From NCBI RefSeq assembly GCF_000342045.1, contig NZ_AONQ01000013.1, positions 21,017-85,016 of the forward strand: a stretch of DNA of 64,000 nt, read 5' to 3'. Below, one piece after another: positions 56,507-64,000 of this stretch. This stretch comes from Paramagnetospirillum caucaseum. Lineage in GTDB: Bacteria; Pseudomonadota; Alphaproteobacteria; Rhodospirillales; Magnetospirillaceae. A program made the translations under genes and the position numbers. Positions within the stretch are counted from its first letter, which is position 1. Every line of letters begins with the position of its first letter. The notes beneath the pieces were generated by a model that did no database searches, was not told where the DNA came from, and was given only the letters and a program-made list of their open reading frames with translations.

Positions 56507-56526
56507 TTCCCAAAAACAGACGAGGC

Positions 56527-57090
56527 TCAGGCCTCGGCGGCTTCCTCGGCGACGTCCTCGGCCGGGGCTTCCTCCTCGGCCGGAGCCTCGGCTTCCTCGG
56601 CCTGGGTGGCGGCGGCGGCGGCGGCGGCGGCACGCTCGGCCTCCTCGGCGGAGCGGGCGACGTTGATGGTCACCGTCACCGGCACTTCCGGATGCAGCGA
56701 GATGCGCACGCCGTAGGAGCCCAGGGTCTTGATCGGCTGGTCCAGGTTGACCATCCGGCGCTCGATGGTGTAGCCGGCGGCCTTCACCGCGTCGGCCACG
56801 TCCTTGCCGGACACCGAGCCGTAGAGCTGGCCGCTCTCGCCCGCCTGGCGGACCATCAGCACGGACAGGCCGGCCATCTTGTCGGCGACCGCCTGGGCCT
56901 CGTCACGGCGCTTGAGGTTCAGGGCCTCGAGCTGGACGCGCTGCTTCTCGAAGAAGGCCAGATTGTCCTTGGAGGCGCGCAGCGCCTTCTTCTGGGGCAG
57001 CAGAAAATTGCGGGCGAAGCCGGGCTTGACGTTGACCACGTCGCCCATCTGGCCCAGCTTCTCGATCCTCTCGAGCAGGATGACTTCCAT
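56527..57090 (-). CDS. rplI: 50S ribosomal protein L9
   Basis: 187 residues. N-terminal domain [20 protein letters not shown] and [21 protein letters not shown]-terminal domain [20 protein letters not shown]. The last 40 residues are an unusual Ala/Glu-rich acidic tail, as in other alphaproteobacteria. The DUF2232 gene ends one base upstream. Confidence 0.97.
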   Translation of the reverse strand: MEVILLERIEKLGQMGDVVNVKPGFARNFLLPQKKALRASKDNLAFFEKQRVQLEALNLKRRDEAQAVADKMAGLSVLMVRQAGESGQLYGSVSGKDVADAVKAAGYTIERRMVNLDQPIKTLGSYGVRISLHPEVPVTVTINVARSAEEAERAAAAAAAATQAEEAEAPAEEEAPAEDVAEEAAEA

Positions 57091-57091
57091 C

Positions 57092-58045
57092 TTATTCCTC
57101 CTTGCCGCCGCCGCTTGATTCGGCGCGGCGGAATCTCGTCATGAACCTCACCAGTCCCAGGCCGGCCACGGGAACGAACGCCCAAGCCGAGGCCAGGAAC
57201 AGACCTCCGTACAACACCACGAGGAACACCCTCGCGTTAGGCCGGCCAGCGGCCCATCCGTGCACCGTCGCAAGCCCCAGAAGGGCGAACGGTATCAGCG
57301 TCACCACTACCGCGTTGCGGGCCACATAGCCGAGGTCGCCCTCGGCCATCGCCCCGGTTGCCGCCGCGGTTGCCAGCACCACCCCCAGCCACAGCGGAAG
57401 CTCGAGCCCCCGATAGGACGGAGTGGGCCGCCGGTTGCGGCCGAGACGGACCAGGAAACCCTGGGCCGCCACGGCGTTGACCACCGCCATCACCAACCAT
57501 GAACTGGCGACCATGGCCGGGAAGAACGGAACCCACCAGTCCGAGGCAGCCTTGCGCTGCTCGACGGTCAGGCCGGGAGCCACCATTTCCAGGGTGCGTC
57601 CGATGGTATCGGCCACCCAGGCTTGCAGCCCCCCGTTCTCCACGCCGTCCGGTCGGTCCGGCACCAGGATCGCGCCGATCAGGATCAGCGCCAGCCCGGT
57701 TCCGGTCAGCCAGCCCAGCACCAGGCCCGGCGGATACCATTCGACGCTGCCGTCGGCGTTCTCACGCCACAACAACGCCTGACGGACCACCACCAGGCTC
57801 GGCAGCACGGCCACCACGGCGAAGGGCAGGGGGGCGAACCCACCCGCCACCAGCGCCACGGCGGCCGTCGCGGCCAGACCCGCCACCGCTGCCGTCCCGT
57901 TTCCCCGGAACAGCCCCACCATCATCAGAGGCAGGGGTGCCAGGTAGGACAGCAGCATTCCGGCGGCAAAGCCTTTTGCCAGCGACAGGAACAGGAGTGA
58001 AGAAACCAGTCCTGCCGCCAGCGGAACGCCAATCGACCCGGTCAC
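57092..58045 (-). CDS. DUF2232 membrane protein
   Basis: 317 residues, about eight membrane segments ([58 protein letters not shown]). Regularly found between rpsR and rplI in alphaproteobacteria; function not known. Codon use normal. Confidence 0.9.
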   Translation of the reverse strand: MTGSIGVPLAAGLVSSLLFLSLAKGFAAGMLLSYLAPLPLMMVGLFRGNGTAAVAGLAATAAVALVAGGFAPLPFAVVAVLPSLVVVRQALLWRENADGSVEWYPPGLVLGWLTGTGLALILIGAILVPDRPDGVENGGLQAWVADTIGRTLEMVAPGLTVEQRKAASDWWVPFFPAMVASSWLVMAVVNAVAAQGFLVRLGRNRRPTPSYRGLELPLWLGVVLATAAATGAMAEGDLGYVARNAVVVTLIPFALLGLATVHGWAAGRPNARVFLVVLYGGLFLASAWAFVPVAGLGLVRFMTRFRRAESSGGGKEE

Positions 58046-58067
58046 GGCGACCTGGCCGAACCTAATC

Positions 58068-58343
58068 TCACTTCACCACGTAGGGCAGCAGCCCCAGGAA
58101 GCGGGCGCGCTTGATGGCCTGGGCCAGTTCACGCTGCTTCTTGGCCGACACCGCGGTGATGCGAGAGCGGACGATCTTGCCGCGCTCGGAGATGAACCGC
58201 GACAGCAGCTTGATGTCCTTGTAGTCGATCTTCGGCGCGCCCTCGCCCGAGAACGGGCAGGTCTTGCGGCGGCGGAAGAACGGACGACGGGTGGCTCCGC
58301 CGGCGGCGGCGGGGCGGGGACGCTCGGTCTTGACCTCGGTCAT
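58068..58343 (-). CDS. rpsR: 30S ribosomal protein S18
   Basis: 91 residues. [40 protein letters not shown] and [20 protein letters not shown] are the S18 core. Start shares a base with the rpsF stop. Confidence 0.97.
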   Translation of the reverse strand: MTEVKTERPRPAAAGGATRRPFFRRRKTCPFSGEGAPKIDYKDIKLLSRFISERGKIVRSRITAVSAKKQRELAQAIKRARFLGLLPYVVK

Positions 58344-58777
58344 TATTCGCCTCCTTCCATACGGCGGGGTTCACGGTCACGGCGCGGACGATCCTCGCGG
58401 TCGTCGCGGCGGGGACGGTCGTCGCCCTCGCCACGGCGGGGACGGTCGTCGCGGGACTTGGACTGCATCATAGCCGACGGGCCCTCTTCGAGCTCCTCGA
58501 CGCGGATGGTGAGCGTGCGCAGCACGTCCTCGTTGATCGACATCTGGCGCTCCATCTCCTTGACGGCGGCGGACGGCGCATCGATGTTGATCAGGACGTA
58601 GTGGCCCTTGCGGTTCTTCTTCACCCGGTAGGCGATGTTGCGCAGACCCCAGTACTCCTTCTTGGAGACCGAGCCGCCGCCCTGGATGATGATGTTGGAG
58701 AGTTCTTCGGTCAGGGCTTCCACCTGCGGGGCGGAAATATCCTGGCGCGCGATGAACACGCATTCGTACAACGACAT
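58343..58777 (-). CDS. rpsF: 30S ribosomal protein S6
   Basis: 144 residues. [20 protein letters not shown] and [20 protein letters not shown] are S6. A long Arg/Asp-rich C-terminal tail (about 110-144, repeats of DDRPRR) is typical of alphaproteobacteria. First gene of the operon, divergent from fabD. Confidence 0.97.
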   Translation of the reverse strand: MSLYECVFIARQDISAPQVEALTEELSNIIIQGGGSVSKKEYWGLRNIAYRVKKNRKGHYVLINIDAPSAAVKEMERQMSINEDVLRTLTIRVEELEEGPSAMMQSKSRDDRPRRGEGDDRPRRDDREDRPRRDREPRRMEGGE

Positions 58778-59002
58778 TCGAAAACCCCTTACGGCTTTTC
58801 TCTTCCCATATCGTCCCCAATGGACGAACAGGCATAGCCGACACCCCCTTTCGGGATGCCGGCAAGGGTTGGAAGGGGCGCACTATACACAAAACGATTC
58901 GGGATGCAAGCGGATGTGGGGCGTGGGCAAGGATCGCTTGACAGGCGGCGGCGTCTCGCCTTTCTTCTCGCCCACCATATCCGTTTTCAGGGGAGTTCCG
59001 CC

Positions 59003-59944
59003 ATGACCCGTGCGTTCGTCTTTCCCGGCCAGGGGTCCCAGGCCGTCGGCATGGGCCGCGAACTGGCCGAGGCCTTTCCGGTGGCCCGCCAGCTGTTCCA
59101 GGAAGTGGACGACGCCCTGTCGCAGAAGCTCTCCGCCCTGATGTTCGAAGGGCCGGAAGACCAGCTGACCCTGACCGAGAACGCCCAGCCCGCCCTGATG
59201 GCCATGTCCATGGCGGTGGTCCGCGTACTGGAGACCGAGGGCAAGCTCGACCTCGCCCGGGCCGCCGCCTTCGTCGCCGGCCACAGCCTGGGCGAGTATT
59301 CCGCCCTGGCCGCCGCCGGCACCTTCACCGTGGCCGATACGGCGCGTCTGCTGAAGATCCGCGGCCAGGCCATGCAGAAGGCGGTGCCGGTGGGCGTGGG
59401 CGCCATGGCCGCCCTGCTGGGCTCGGAGCTGGAGCAGGCCCGCGAGATCGCCGCCCTGGCCGCCGAGGGCGAGGTCTGCGAGGCCGCCAACGACAACGGC
59501 GGCTCCCAGGTGGTGCTGTCCGGCCATAAGGGCGCCGTCGACCGCGCCATCAGGATCGCCGCCGAGAAAGGCATCAAGCGGGCCATTCCCCTGCCGGTGT
59601 CCGCCCCGTTCCATTGCGCCCTGATGCAGCCCGCCGCCGATGCCATGCAAGAGGCCCTGGCCAAGGTGGAGATGAAGGCGCCCGGCGTTCCCCTGGTGGC
59701 CAACGTCACCGCCGCCCGCGTCACCGATCCCGCCGCCATCCGCGACCTGCTGGTCCGTCAGGTGACCGGCACGGTGCGCTGGCGCGAAAGTGTGCTGTTC
59801 ATGAAGGCCGAGGGCGTCACCGCGCTGGTCGAGCTGGGGGCCGGCAAGGTGCTGGGCGGACTGGCCAAGCGTATCGACAAGGAGCTGTCGGGCTCCTCGG
59901 TGGGCACCCCCGCCGACATCGAAGCCTTTTTGAAGACTCTTTAG
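59003..59944 (+). CDS. fabD: Malonyl-CoA:ACP transacylase
   Basis: 313 residues. MTRAFVFPGQGSQAVGMGRE; catalytic Ser in VAGHSLGEYSALAAAG; catalytic His in VSAPFHCALMQPA. Loads malonyl groups onto ACP for fatty acid synthesis. GGGGAG precedes the ATG. First gene of the fab cluster. Confidence 0.97.
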   Translation: MTRAFVFPGQGSQAVGMGRELAEAFPVARQLFQEVDDALSQKLSALMFEGPEDQLTLTENAQPALMAMSMAVVRVLETEGKLDLARAAAFVAGHSLGEYSALAAAGTFTVADTARLLKIRGQAMQKAVPVGVGAMAALLGSELEQAREIAALAAEGEVCEAANDNGGSQVVLSGHKGAVDRAIRIAAEKGIKRAIPLPVSAPFHCALMQPAADAMQEALAKVEMKAPGVPLVANVTAARVTDPAAIRDLLVRQVTGTVRWRESVLFMKAEGVTALVELGAGKVLGGLAKRIDKELSGSSVGTPADIEAFLKTL

Positions 59945-60079
59945 ATTACCCCTCAGCCGCCGGGCGCGCGCCTCCGCGCGCTTGGCTCTCGCGCCATCAG
60001 GCGCGCCGGCCCTTGGCCGCAACTCCTCGCCTTCGGCTCGTCGGGTCGAAGGCGAGGCTGATGATTAGGGAGAGAACCC

Positions 60080-60817
60080 ATGTTCGATCTTTCCGGCAAG
60101 ACCGCCCTGGTGACCGGCGCTTCCGGCGGCATCGGCGGCGCCATCGCCAAGGCCCTGCACGCCCGTGGCGCCGTCGTCGGCCTGCACGGCACAAGGCGCG
60201 AGGCGCTGGACGCCCTGGCCGCCGAGCTGGGCGGGCGCGTCCACGTCCTGCCCGCCAACCTGGCGGACGCGGCGGCCGTCGAGCAGTTGGCCAAGGATGC
60301 CGAGGCGGCCATGGGCTCCATCGACATCCTGGTCAACAATGCCGGCCTGACCAAGGACACCCTGGTGCTGCGCATGAAGGACGAGGACTGGCAGACGGTG
60401 CTGGACGTCAACCTGACCGCCGCCTTCCGCCTGTCGCGCGCCGCCGTCAAGGGCCAGATGAAGCGCCGCTGGGGCCGCATCATCAACATCACCTCCATCG
60501 TCGGGGTCACCGGCAATCCGGGGCAGGTCAACTACGCCGCCTCCAAGGCCGGCATGATCGGCATGAGCAAGGCCCTGGCCCAGGAAGTGGCCAGCCGCAA
60601 CATCACCGTGAACTGCGTGGCGCCGGGCTTCATCGCTTCGGCCATGACCGACGTGCTGTCGGACGAGCAGAAGGCCAAGCTGAACGCCGGAATTCCCGCC
60701 GGACGCATGGGCACGTCCGACGAGATCGCCGCCGCCGTGGTCTATCTCGCCAGCGCCGAGGCCGCCTACGTGACGGGCCAGACCCTGCACGTCAACGGCG
60801 GCATGGCGATGATTTAA
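60080..60817 (+). CDS. fabG: 3-oxoacyl-ACP reductase
   Basis: 245 residues, a classical SDR: TGASGGIGGAIAKALH, NNAGLTKDTLVLRMKDEDWQ, Ser in NITSIVGVTGNPGQVNYAAS with YxxxK (YAASK), GRMGTSDEIAAAVVYLAS. A perfect terminator follows. The 135 bases before it hold no gene but include a hairpin at 60025-60057. Confidence 0.97.
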   Translation: MFDLSGKTALVTGASGGIGGAIAKALHARGAVVGLHGTRREALDALAAELGGRVHVLPANLADAAAVEQLAKDAEAAMGSIDILVNNAGLTKDTLVLRMKDEDWQTVLDVNLTAAFRLSRAAVKGQMKRRWGRIINITSIVGVTGNPGQVNYAASKAGMIGMSKALAQEVASRNITVNCVAPGFIASAMTDVLSDEQKAKLNAGIPAGRMGTSDEIAAAVVYLASAEAAYVTGQTLHVNGGMAMI

Positions 60818-60818
60818 T

Positions 60819-60857
60819 AACAATATCCCGATGAGCCGGACTCATCGGGATATTGTT
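60819..60857 (+). terminator. Terminator after fabG
   Basis: AACAATATCCCGATGAG, loop CCGGA, and a perfect complement ending in ATTGTT: a 17-bp stem with a T-containing end. It should largely isolate acpP from fabDG. Confidence 0.85.
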
Positions 60858-61081
60858 GGGCCCAAAGGGCCGCGTGCCTTTATGGCGCGGGAGGCAAGGG
60901 CCGCGGAGGTGGCTCGCCCGCCGTTTGAGGGCGATTTAAAAGGTGGCAAAAATAAGGCCGGCGGTGCTGGCAATGGCCAAAAAAGTATGGTACAGACGGG
61001 CACTTTCCGCCTGTCGGGGCCTGCGCCGGCCAGGCGCATTAAACAGTTTTCCCATAGACGAGACTTTTCGAGGATTCGCAA

Positions 61082-61315
61082 ATGAGTGACGTGGCCGAAC
61101 GGGTTAAGAAGATCGTCGTCGAGCATCTGGGCGTTGAAGAGGCCAAGGTGACCGAGAACGCCTCCTTCATCGATGACCTGGGCGCCGACAGCCTCGACAC
61201 CGTCGAGCTGGTGATGGCCTTCGAAGAAGAATTCTCCGTCGAGATCCCCGATGACGCCGCCGAGAAGATTCTCACGGTGAAGGACGCCATCGACTTCATC
61301 ACGGCGAATTCCTGA
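61082..61315 (+). CDS. acpP: Acyl carrier protein
   Basis: 77 residues. The phosphopantetheine site is Ser37 in [13 protein letters not shown]. The 224-bp region after the fabG terminator probably holds its promoter, fitting the very high need for ACP. fabF follows. Confidence 0.98.
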   Translation: MSDVAERVKKIVVEHLGVEEAKVTENASFIDDLGADSLDTVELVMAFEEEFSVEIPDDAAEKILTVKDAIDFITANS

Positions 61316-61397
61316 TCGGTATTCCGGGCGCCGGGCCGCCGAAGGTGGGCCCGGCGTCTCTTCATCTGTCCCAGACACTTTCGAAAGCCAGGGTTCC

Positions 61398-62651
61398 ATG
61401 AGACGTGTCGTCGTCACCGGCCTCGGCCTGACCACTCCGCTCGGCAACGGTGTCAATATCAACTGGGAGCGTCTGATCGCCGCCCAGTCAGGTATCCGCC
61501 GTATCGAGTCCTTCGATGTTTCCGATCTCGCGGCCCAGATCGCCGGTGTCATTCCGCGCGGCACCAATCCGGGCGAGCTTGATCTCGATGCCGTCGTTCC
61601 CGCCAAGGACCGGCGCCGCATGGACGATTTCATCGTCTATGGTCTGGCCGCCGCGACCGAGGCGATCGTGGATTCCGGCTGGACTCCCTCCGATGCGGAA
61701 TCGCTGGAACGTACCGGCGTGATGATCGGTTCGGGCATCGGTGGTCTGCCCAACATCGCCGACGGCGCGCTGACGCTGGAAAAATCCGGTCCGCGCCGCA
61801 TCAGCCCCTTCTTCATTCCCGCCGCTCTGATCAACCTGGTCTCGGGCCATCTGTCGATCAAGTACGGCTTCAAGGGGCCGAACCACGCGGTAGTGACCGC
61901 CTGCGCCACCGGTGCCCATGCCATCGGCGATGCCGCCCGCATCATTCAGTTCGATGATGCCGACGTCATGGTGGCCGGCGGTACCGAAGCCGCCATTCAT
62001 CGCCTGGGGATAGCGGGCTTCGCCGCCGCCAAGGCGCTCTGCACCACCTACAACGACCGCCCGACCGAGGCCTCGCGCCCCTGGGACCGCGACCGTGGCG
62101 GCTTCGTCATGGGCGAGGGGGCCGGCGTCGTGGTGCTGGAGGAGCTTGAGCACGCCAAGAAGCGCGGCGCCAAGATCTATGGCGAGGTGATCGGCTACGG
62201 CATGTCGGGCGACGCCCACCACATCACCGCTCCCGCCGAGGACGGCAACGGCGCCGTGCGCGCCATGCGCGCCGCCATCAAGCGGGCCGGCATCCCGGTC
62301 GAGGACATCGACTACGTCAACGCCCACGGCACCGCCACCATGGGCGACACCATCGAGCTCGGCGCGGTCAAGCAGGTGTTCGGCGATCACGCCTACAAGA
62401 TCAGCATGTCGTCCACCAAGTCGGCCATCGGCCACCTGCTGGGCGCCGCTGGCGCGGTGGAAGCCATCTACTCCCTGCTGGCCATCCGCGATCAGGTCGC
62501 GCCGCCGACCCTCAACCTGCATAATCCGGACGAGGGCTGCGATCTCGACCTGGTGCCGTTGAAGGCCAAGGAGCGCAAGATCAAGGTGGCGCTGTCCAAC
62601 TCGTTTGGGTTCGGCGGCACCAACGCTTCGCTGGTGCTGCGCGGCTACTGA
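61398..62651 (+). CDS. fabF: 3-oxoacyl-ACP synthase II
   Basis: 417 residues. Cys in AVVTACATGAHAIGDAARI; His residues in DYVNAHGTATMGD and STKSAIGHLLGAAGAVE; FGFGGTNASLVLRGY at the end. Extends acyl chains, key for cis-vaccenate. A terminator separates it from mltG. Confidence 0.97.
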   Translation: MRRVVVTGLGLTTPLGNGVNINWERLIAAQSGIRRIESFDVSDLAAQIAGVIPRGTNPGELDLDAVVPAKDRRRMDDFIVYGLAAATEAIVDSGWTPSDAESLERTGVMIGSGIGGLPNIADGALTLEKSGPRRISPFFIPAALINLVSGHLSIKYGFKGPNHAVVTACATGAHAIGDAARIIQFDDADVMVAGGTEAAIHRLGIAGFAAAKALCTTYNDRPTEASRPWDRDRGGFVMGEGAGVVVLEELEHAKKRGAKIYGEVIGYGMSGDAHHITAPAEDGNGAVRAMRAAIKRAGIPVEDIDYVNAHGTATMGDTIELGAVKQVFGDHAYKISMSSTKSAIGHLLGAAGAVEAIYSLLAIRDQVAPPTLNLHNPDEGCDLDLVPLKAKERKIKVALSNSFGFGGTNASLVLRGY

Positions 62652-62674
62652 GCGGCCGTCACATTGTTTCAGGC

Positions 62675-62703
62675 AAGGCCCCCGTTGATCCGGGGGCCTT
62701 TGT
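62675..62703 (+). terminator. Terminator after fabF
   Basis: AAGGCCCCCG and CGGGGGCCTT (perfect 10-bp stem, loop TTGATC), then TTTGTC. It lies 20 bases before the mltG ATG, so some readthrough is possible. Confidence 0.85.
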
Positions 62704-62722
62704 CTTGTCTGGAGGGTGCGCA

Positions 62723-63697
62723 ATGAAACCCTGGATCAGGATCGTCGCCGCAATCGCCCTGCTGGGCGGGCTGATCATTGGCGGGCTGGCCTGGGAGGGG
62801 CATCGCCGCTTCACCGCGCCGGGGCCGTCGCCCAAGCCGGTGACGGTGATCATTCCCAAGGGCTCGGGCACCGAGCTGATCGCCCAGTCGCTGGAAGGCG
62901 CCGGGGTGATCCCGTCGCGGCTGGTCTTCGCCCTCGGCGTCAAGCTGCGCCGCGCCACCCTGAAGGCCGGCGAATACGCCTTTCCCGCCCATGTCTCGCC
63001 GGAAGAGGCCATGCGCATCATCGCCGAGGGCAAGGTGGTGATCCACAAGCTGACCGTGGCCGAGGGGCTGACCGTACGGCAGGTGCTGGGACTGGTGAGG
63101 GAGGCCGAGTTCCTCTCCGGTCCGGTCACCCGCAAGCCGGCGGAAGGCCGCCTGCTGCCCGAGACCTGGCACATGACCCGCGACGAGCCGCGCGACGAGG
63201 TGATCGCCCGCATGGAAAAGGCCATGGCCCAGACCCTGGACGTGCTGTGGGTGGCGCGCGCCCCCGGATTGCCGCTGAAAAGCAAGGACGAGGCGCTGAT
63301 CCTCGCCTCCATGGTCGAACGCGAGACGGCGGTGGATGCCGAACGCACCCGCGTCGCCGCCGTGTTCTACAACCGTCTGGCCCGAGGCATGCGCCTGCAG
63401 TCGGACCCCACGGTGATCTACGGAATCTCGGACGGGCTGGGCGAGCTGGACCACCCGCTGACCCGCGCCGAGCTGCAGAACAGCCACCCCTGGAACACCT
63501 ACACCGTCGACGGAATGCCCAGGACCCCCATCGCCAACCCCGGCCGCGCCTCGCTGGAGGCCGTGCTGCATCCGGCGAAAAGCGACGAGCTTTACTTTGT
63601 CGCCGACGGCACCGGCGGCCACGCCTTCGCCCGCACGCTGGACGAGCATAATTCCAACGTGGCCAAGTGGCGCAAGATCGAGAAGGCGGGGAAGTAG
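62723..63697 (+). CDS. mltG: Endolytic murein transglycosylase MltG
   Basis: 324 residues from ATG 62723 (GGAGG before it). TM anchor about 4-24; a LysM-like region; YceG domain with ILASMVERETAVDAERTRVA (catalytic Glu), VFYNRLARGMRLQSDPTVIY and NTYTVDGMPRTPIANPGRAS. It cuts nascent glycan strands and helps set their length. Common neighbour of fabF. Confidence 0.95.
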   Translation: MKPWIRIVAAIALLGGLIIGGLAWEGHRRFTAPGPSPKPVTVIIPKGSGTELIAQSLEGAGVIPSRLVFALGVKLRRATLKAGEYAFPAHVSPEEAMRIIAEGKVVIHKLTVAEGLTVRQVLGLVREAEFLSGPVTRKPAEGRLLPETWHMTRDEPRDEVIARMEKAMAQTLDVLWVARAPGLPLKSKDEALILASMVERETAVDAERTRVAAVFYNRLARGMRLQSDPTVIYGISDGLGELDHPLTRAELQNSHPWNTYTVDGMPRTPIANPGRASLEAVLHPAKSDELYFVADGTGGHAFARTLDEHNSNVAKWRKIEKAGK

Positions 63698-63716
63698 GGA
63701 CGATCACCGCCCCCAA

Positions 63717-63779
63717 TGTCATCCTGAGCGCCGCGAAGGATCTTTCAGTCCCGCTGCCAACCGGTTGTTCCGGGATGAC
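63717..63779. repeat. REP-like element near window end
   Basis: GTCATCC (63718-63724) and GGATGAC (63773-63779) close an element containing TGAGCGCCGCGAAGGATC. Same family as 51954-51986; the type GTCATCCTGAGC...GCGAAGG is frequent in many genomes. Confidence 0.6.
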
Positions 63780-64000
63780 GGCTTCGCCGATCACGCGGGC
63801 TCCGCCCGCACCCGCCAAAGGGCGCGGCCCTTTGGGAGCCGGTCACTTTGACTGCGTCTTCTCTGGAGATTTTTTGAGTACCTGGCGTAAAAATCGGAAA
63901 TGACCGAGATGGGCCGAAAGCAGAAGGGCGGGTTTCGGTCACCGGGCCGGGTTTGCGGACATTTCCCTGCGCCCTTGGCCCAGAAGGGCTGGAAGGGGAC
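63780..64000. other. Non-coding window end
   Basis: No gene found from the mltG stop (63697) to the end, apart from the REP-like element and a hairpin (CCAAAGGGC/GCCCTTTGG around 63815-63836). Further AT-rich sequence near 63850-63900 may be a promoter of a gene outside the window. Confidence 0.5.

Noticed and set aside
53632..57144. 1170-residue plus-strand frame over alr, dnaB and rplI
   Set aside because: Antisense to three essential genes; repetitive Gly/His/Gln-rich translation with no domain.

Overview
The window is a gene-dense, GC-rich stretch of an alphaproteobacterial chromosome. The gene order lexA-moeA-moaC-trpC-trpD-trpG, the rpsF-rpsR-DUF2232-rplI block, the GTTC-N7-GTTC SOS box in front of lexA, the SqrR/BigR-type ArsR regulator, bacteriohemerythrin, and a benzoate-CoA ligase joined to a LIV-type ABC transporter all fit Rhodospirillales, most plausibly Magnetospirillum or a close relative. 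That genus call is inference. No magnetosome, rRNA, tRNA, CRISPR or phage gene was recognised.

Layout. 1-630: end of an MBL-fold hydrolase. 699-1016: thiol-type ArsR repressor. 1148-4247 (minus): isoprenoid genes dxs (frame broken in a C7 run), ispA, then xseB. 4419-6474 (minus): TPR-methyltransferase and histone-deacetylase-like hydrolase. 6571-8134: tlyA, an SRAP (HMCES/YedK) gene and a small unknown. 8135-8657: the largest gene-free gap, with hairpins and a terminator (possible sRNA). 8658-14118: two-component pair, a TonB-like protein with an MFS transporter, and dctA. 14177-18220: bacteriohemerythrin, then an OYE reductase and TetR gene facing an MFS-MaoC pair across two TetR-type operators. 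18172-19574 (minus): Panacea-domain protein overlapping a GH25 muramidase lipoprotein. 19644-23062: small and FAD subunits of a molybdenum hydroxylase with mocA, a cysteine desulfurase and a SufU-like protein, but no large subunit. 23052-24578: unknown 508-residue protein. 24803-26485: Cache histidine kinase. 26495-33728: FAH-family gene facing a five-gene LIV-type ABC transporter and benzoate-CoA ligase.

33827-39935: AsmA-like protein, then lexA, moeA, moaC and trpCDG on the minus strand. 40069-46639: formyltransferase-like protein, DUF4395 protein, radC, PadR-like protein, ELM1-like protein, trypsin-like protease and a three-gene operon (unknown protein, VOC, macro domain). 46825-51873 (minus): toxin-antitoxin pair, radA, cvpA, purF and an SDR gene. 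52047-58777 (minus): alr-mlaE-mlaF, dnaB, and rpsF-rpsR-DUF2232-rplI. 59003-63697 (plus): fabD, fabG, acpP, fabF, mltG. The window ends in non-coding DNA with a REP-like element.

Many neighbours overlap by 1 or 4 bases (ATGA or TGATG), so operons are tight and probably translationally coupled. The best candidates for something not yet described are the molybdenum-hydroxylase accessory operon, the Panacea-muramidase pair, the unknown-VOC-macro operon, the toxin-antitoxin genes wired into the radA-purF operon, and the structured gap at 8350-8608.
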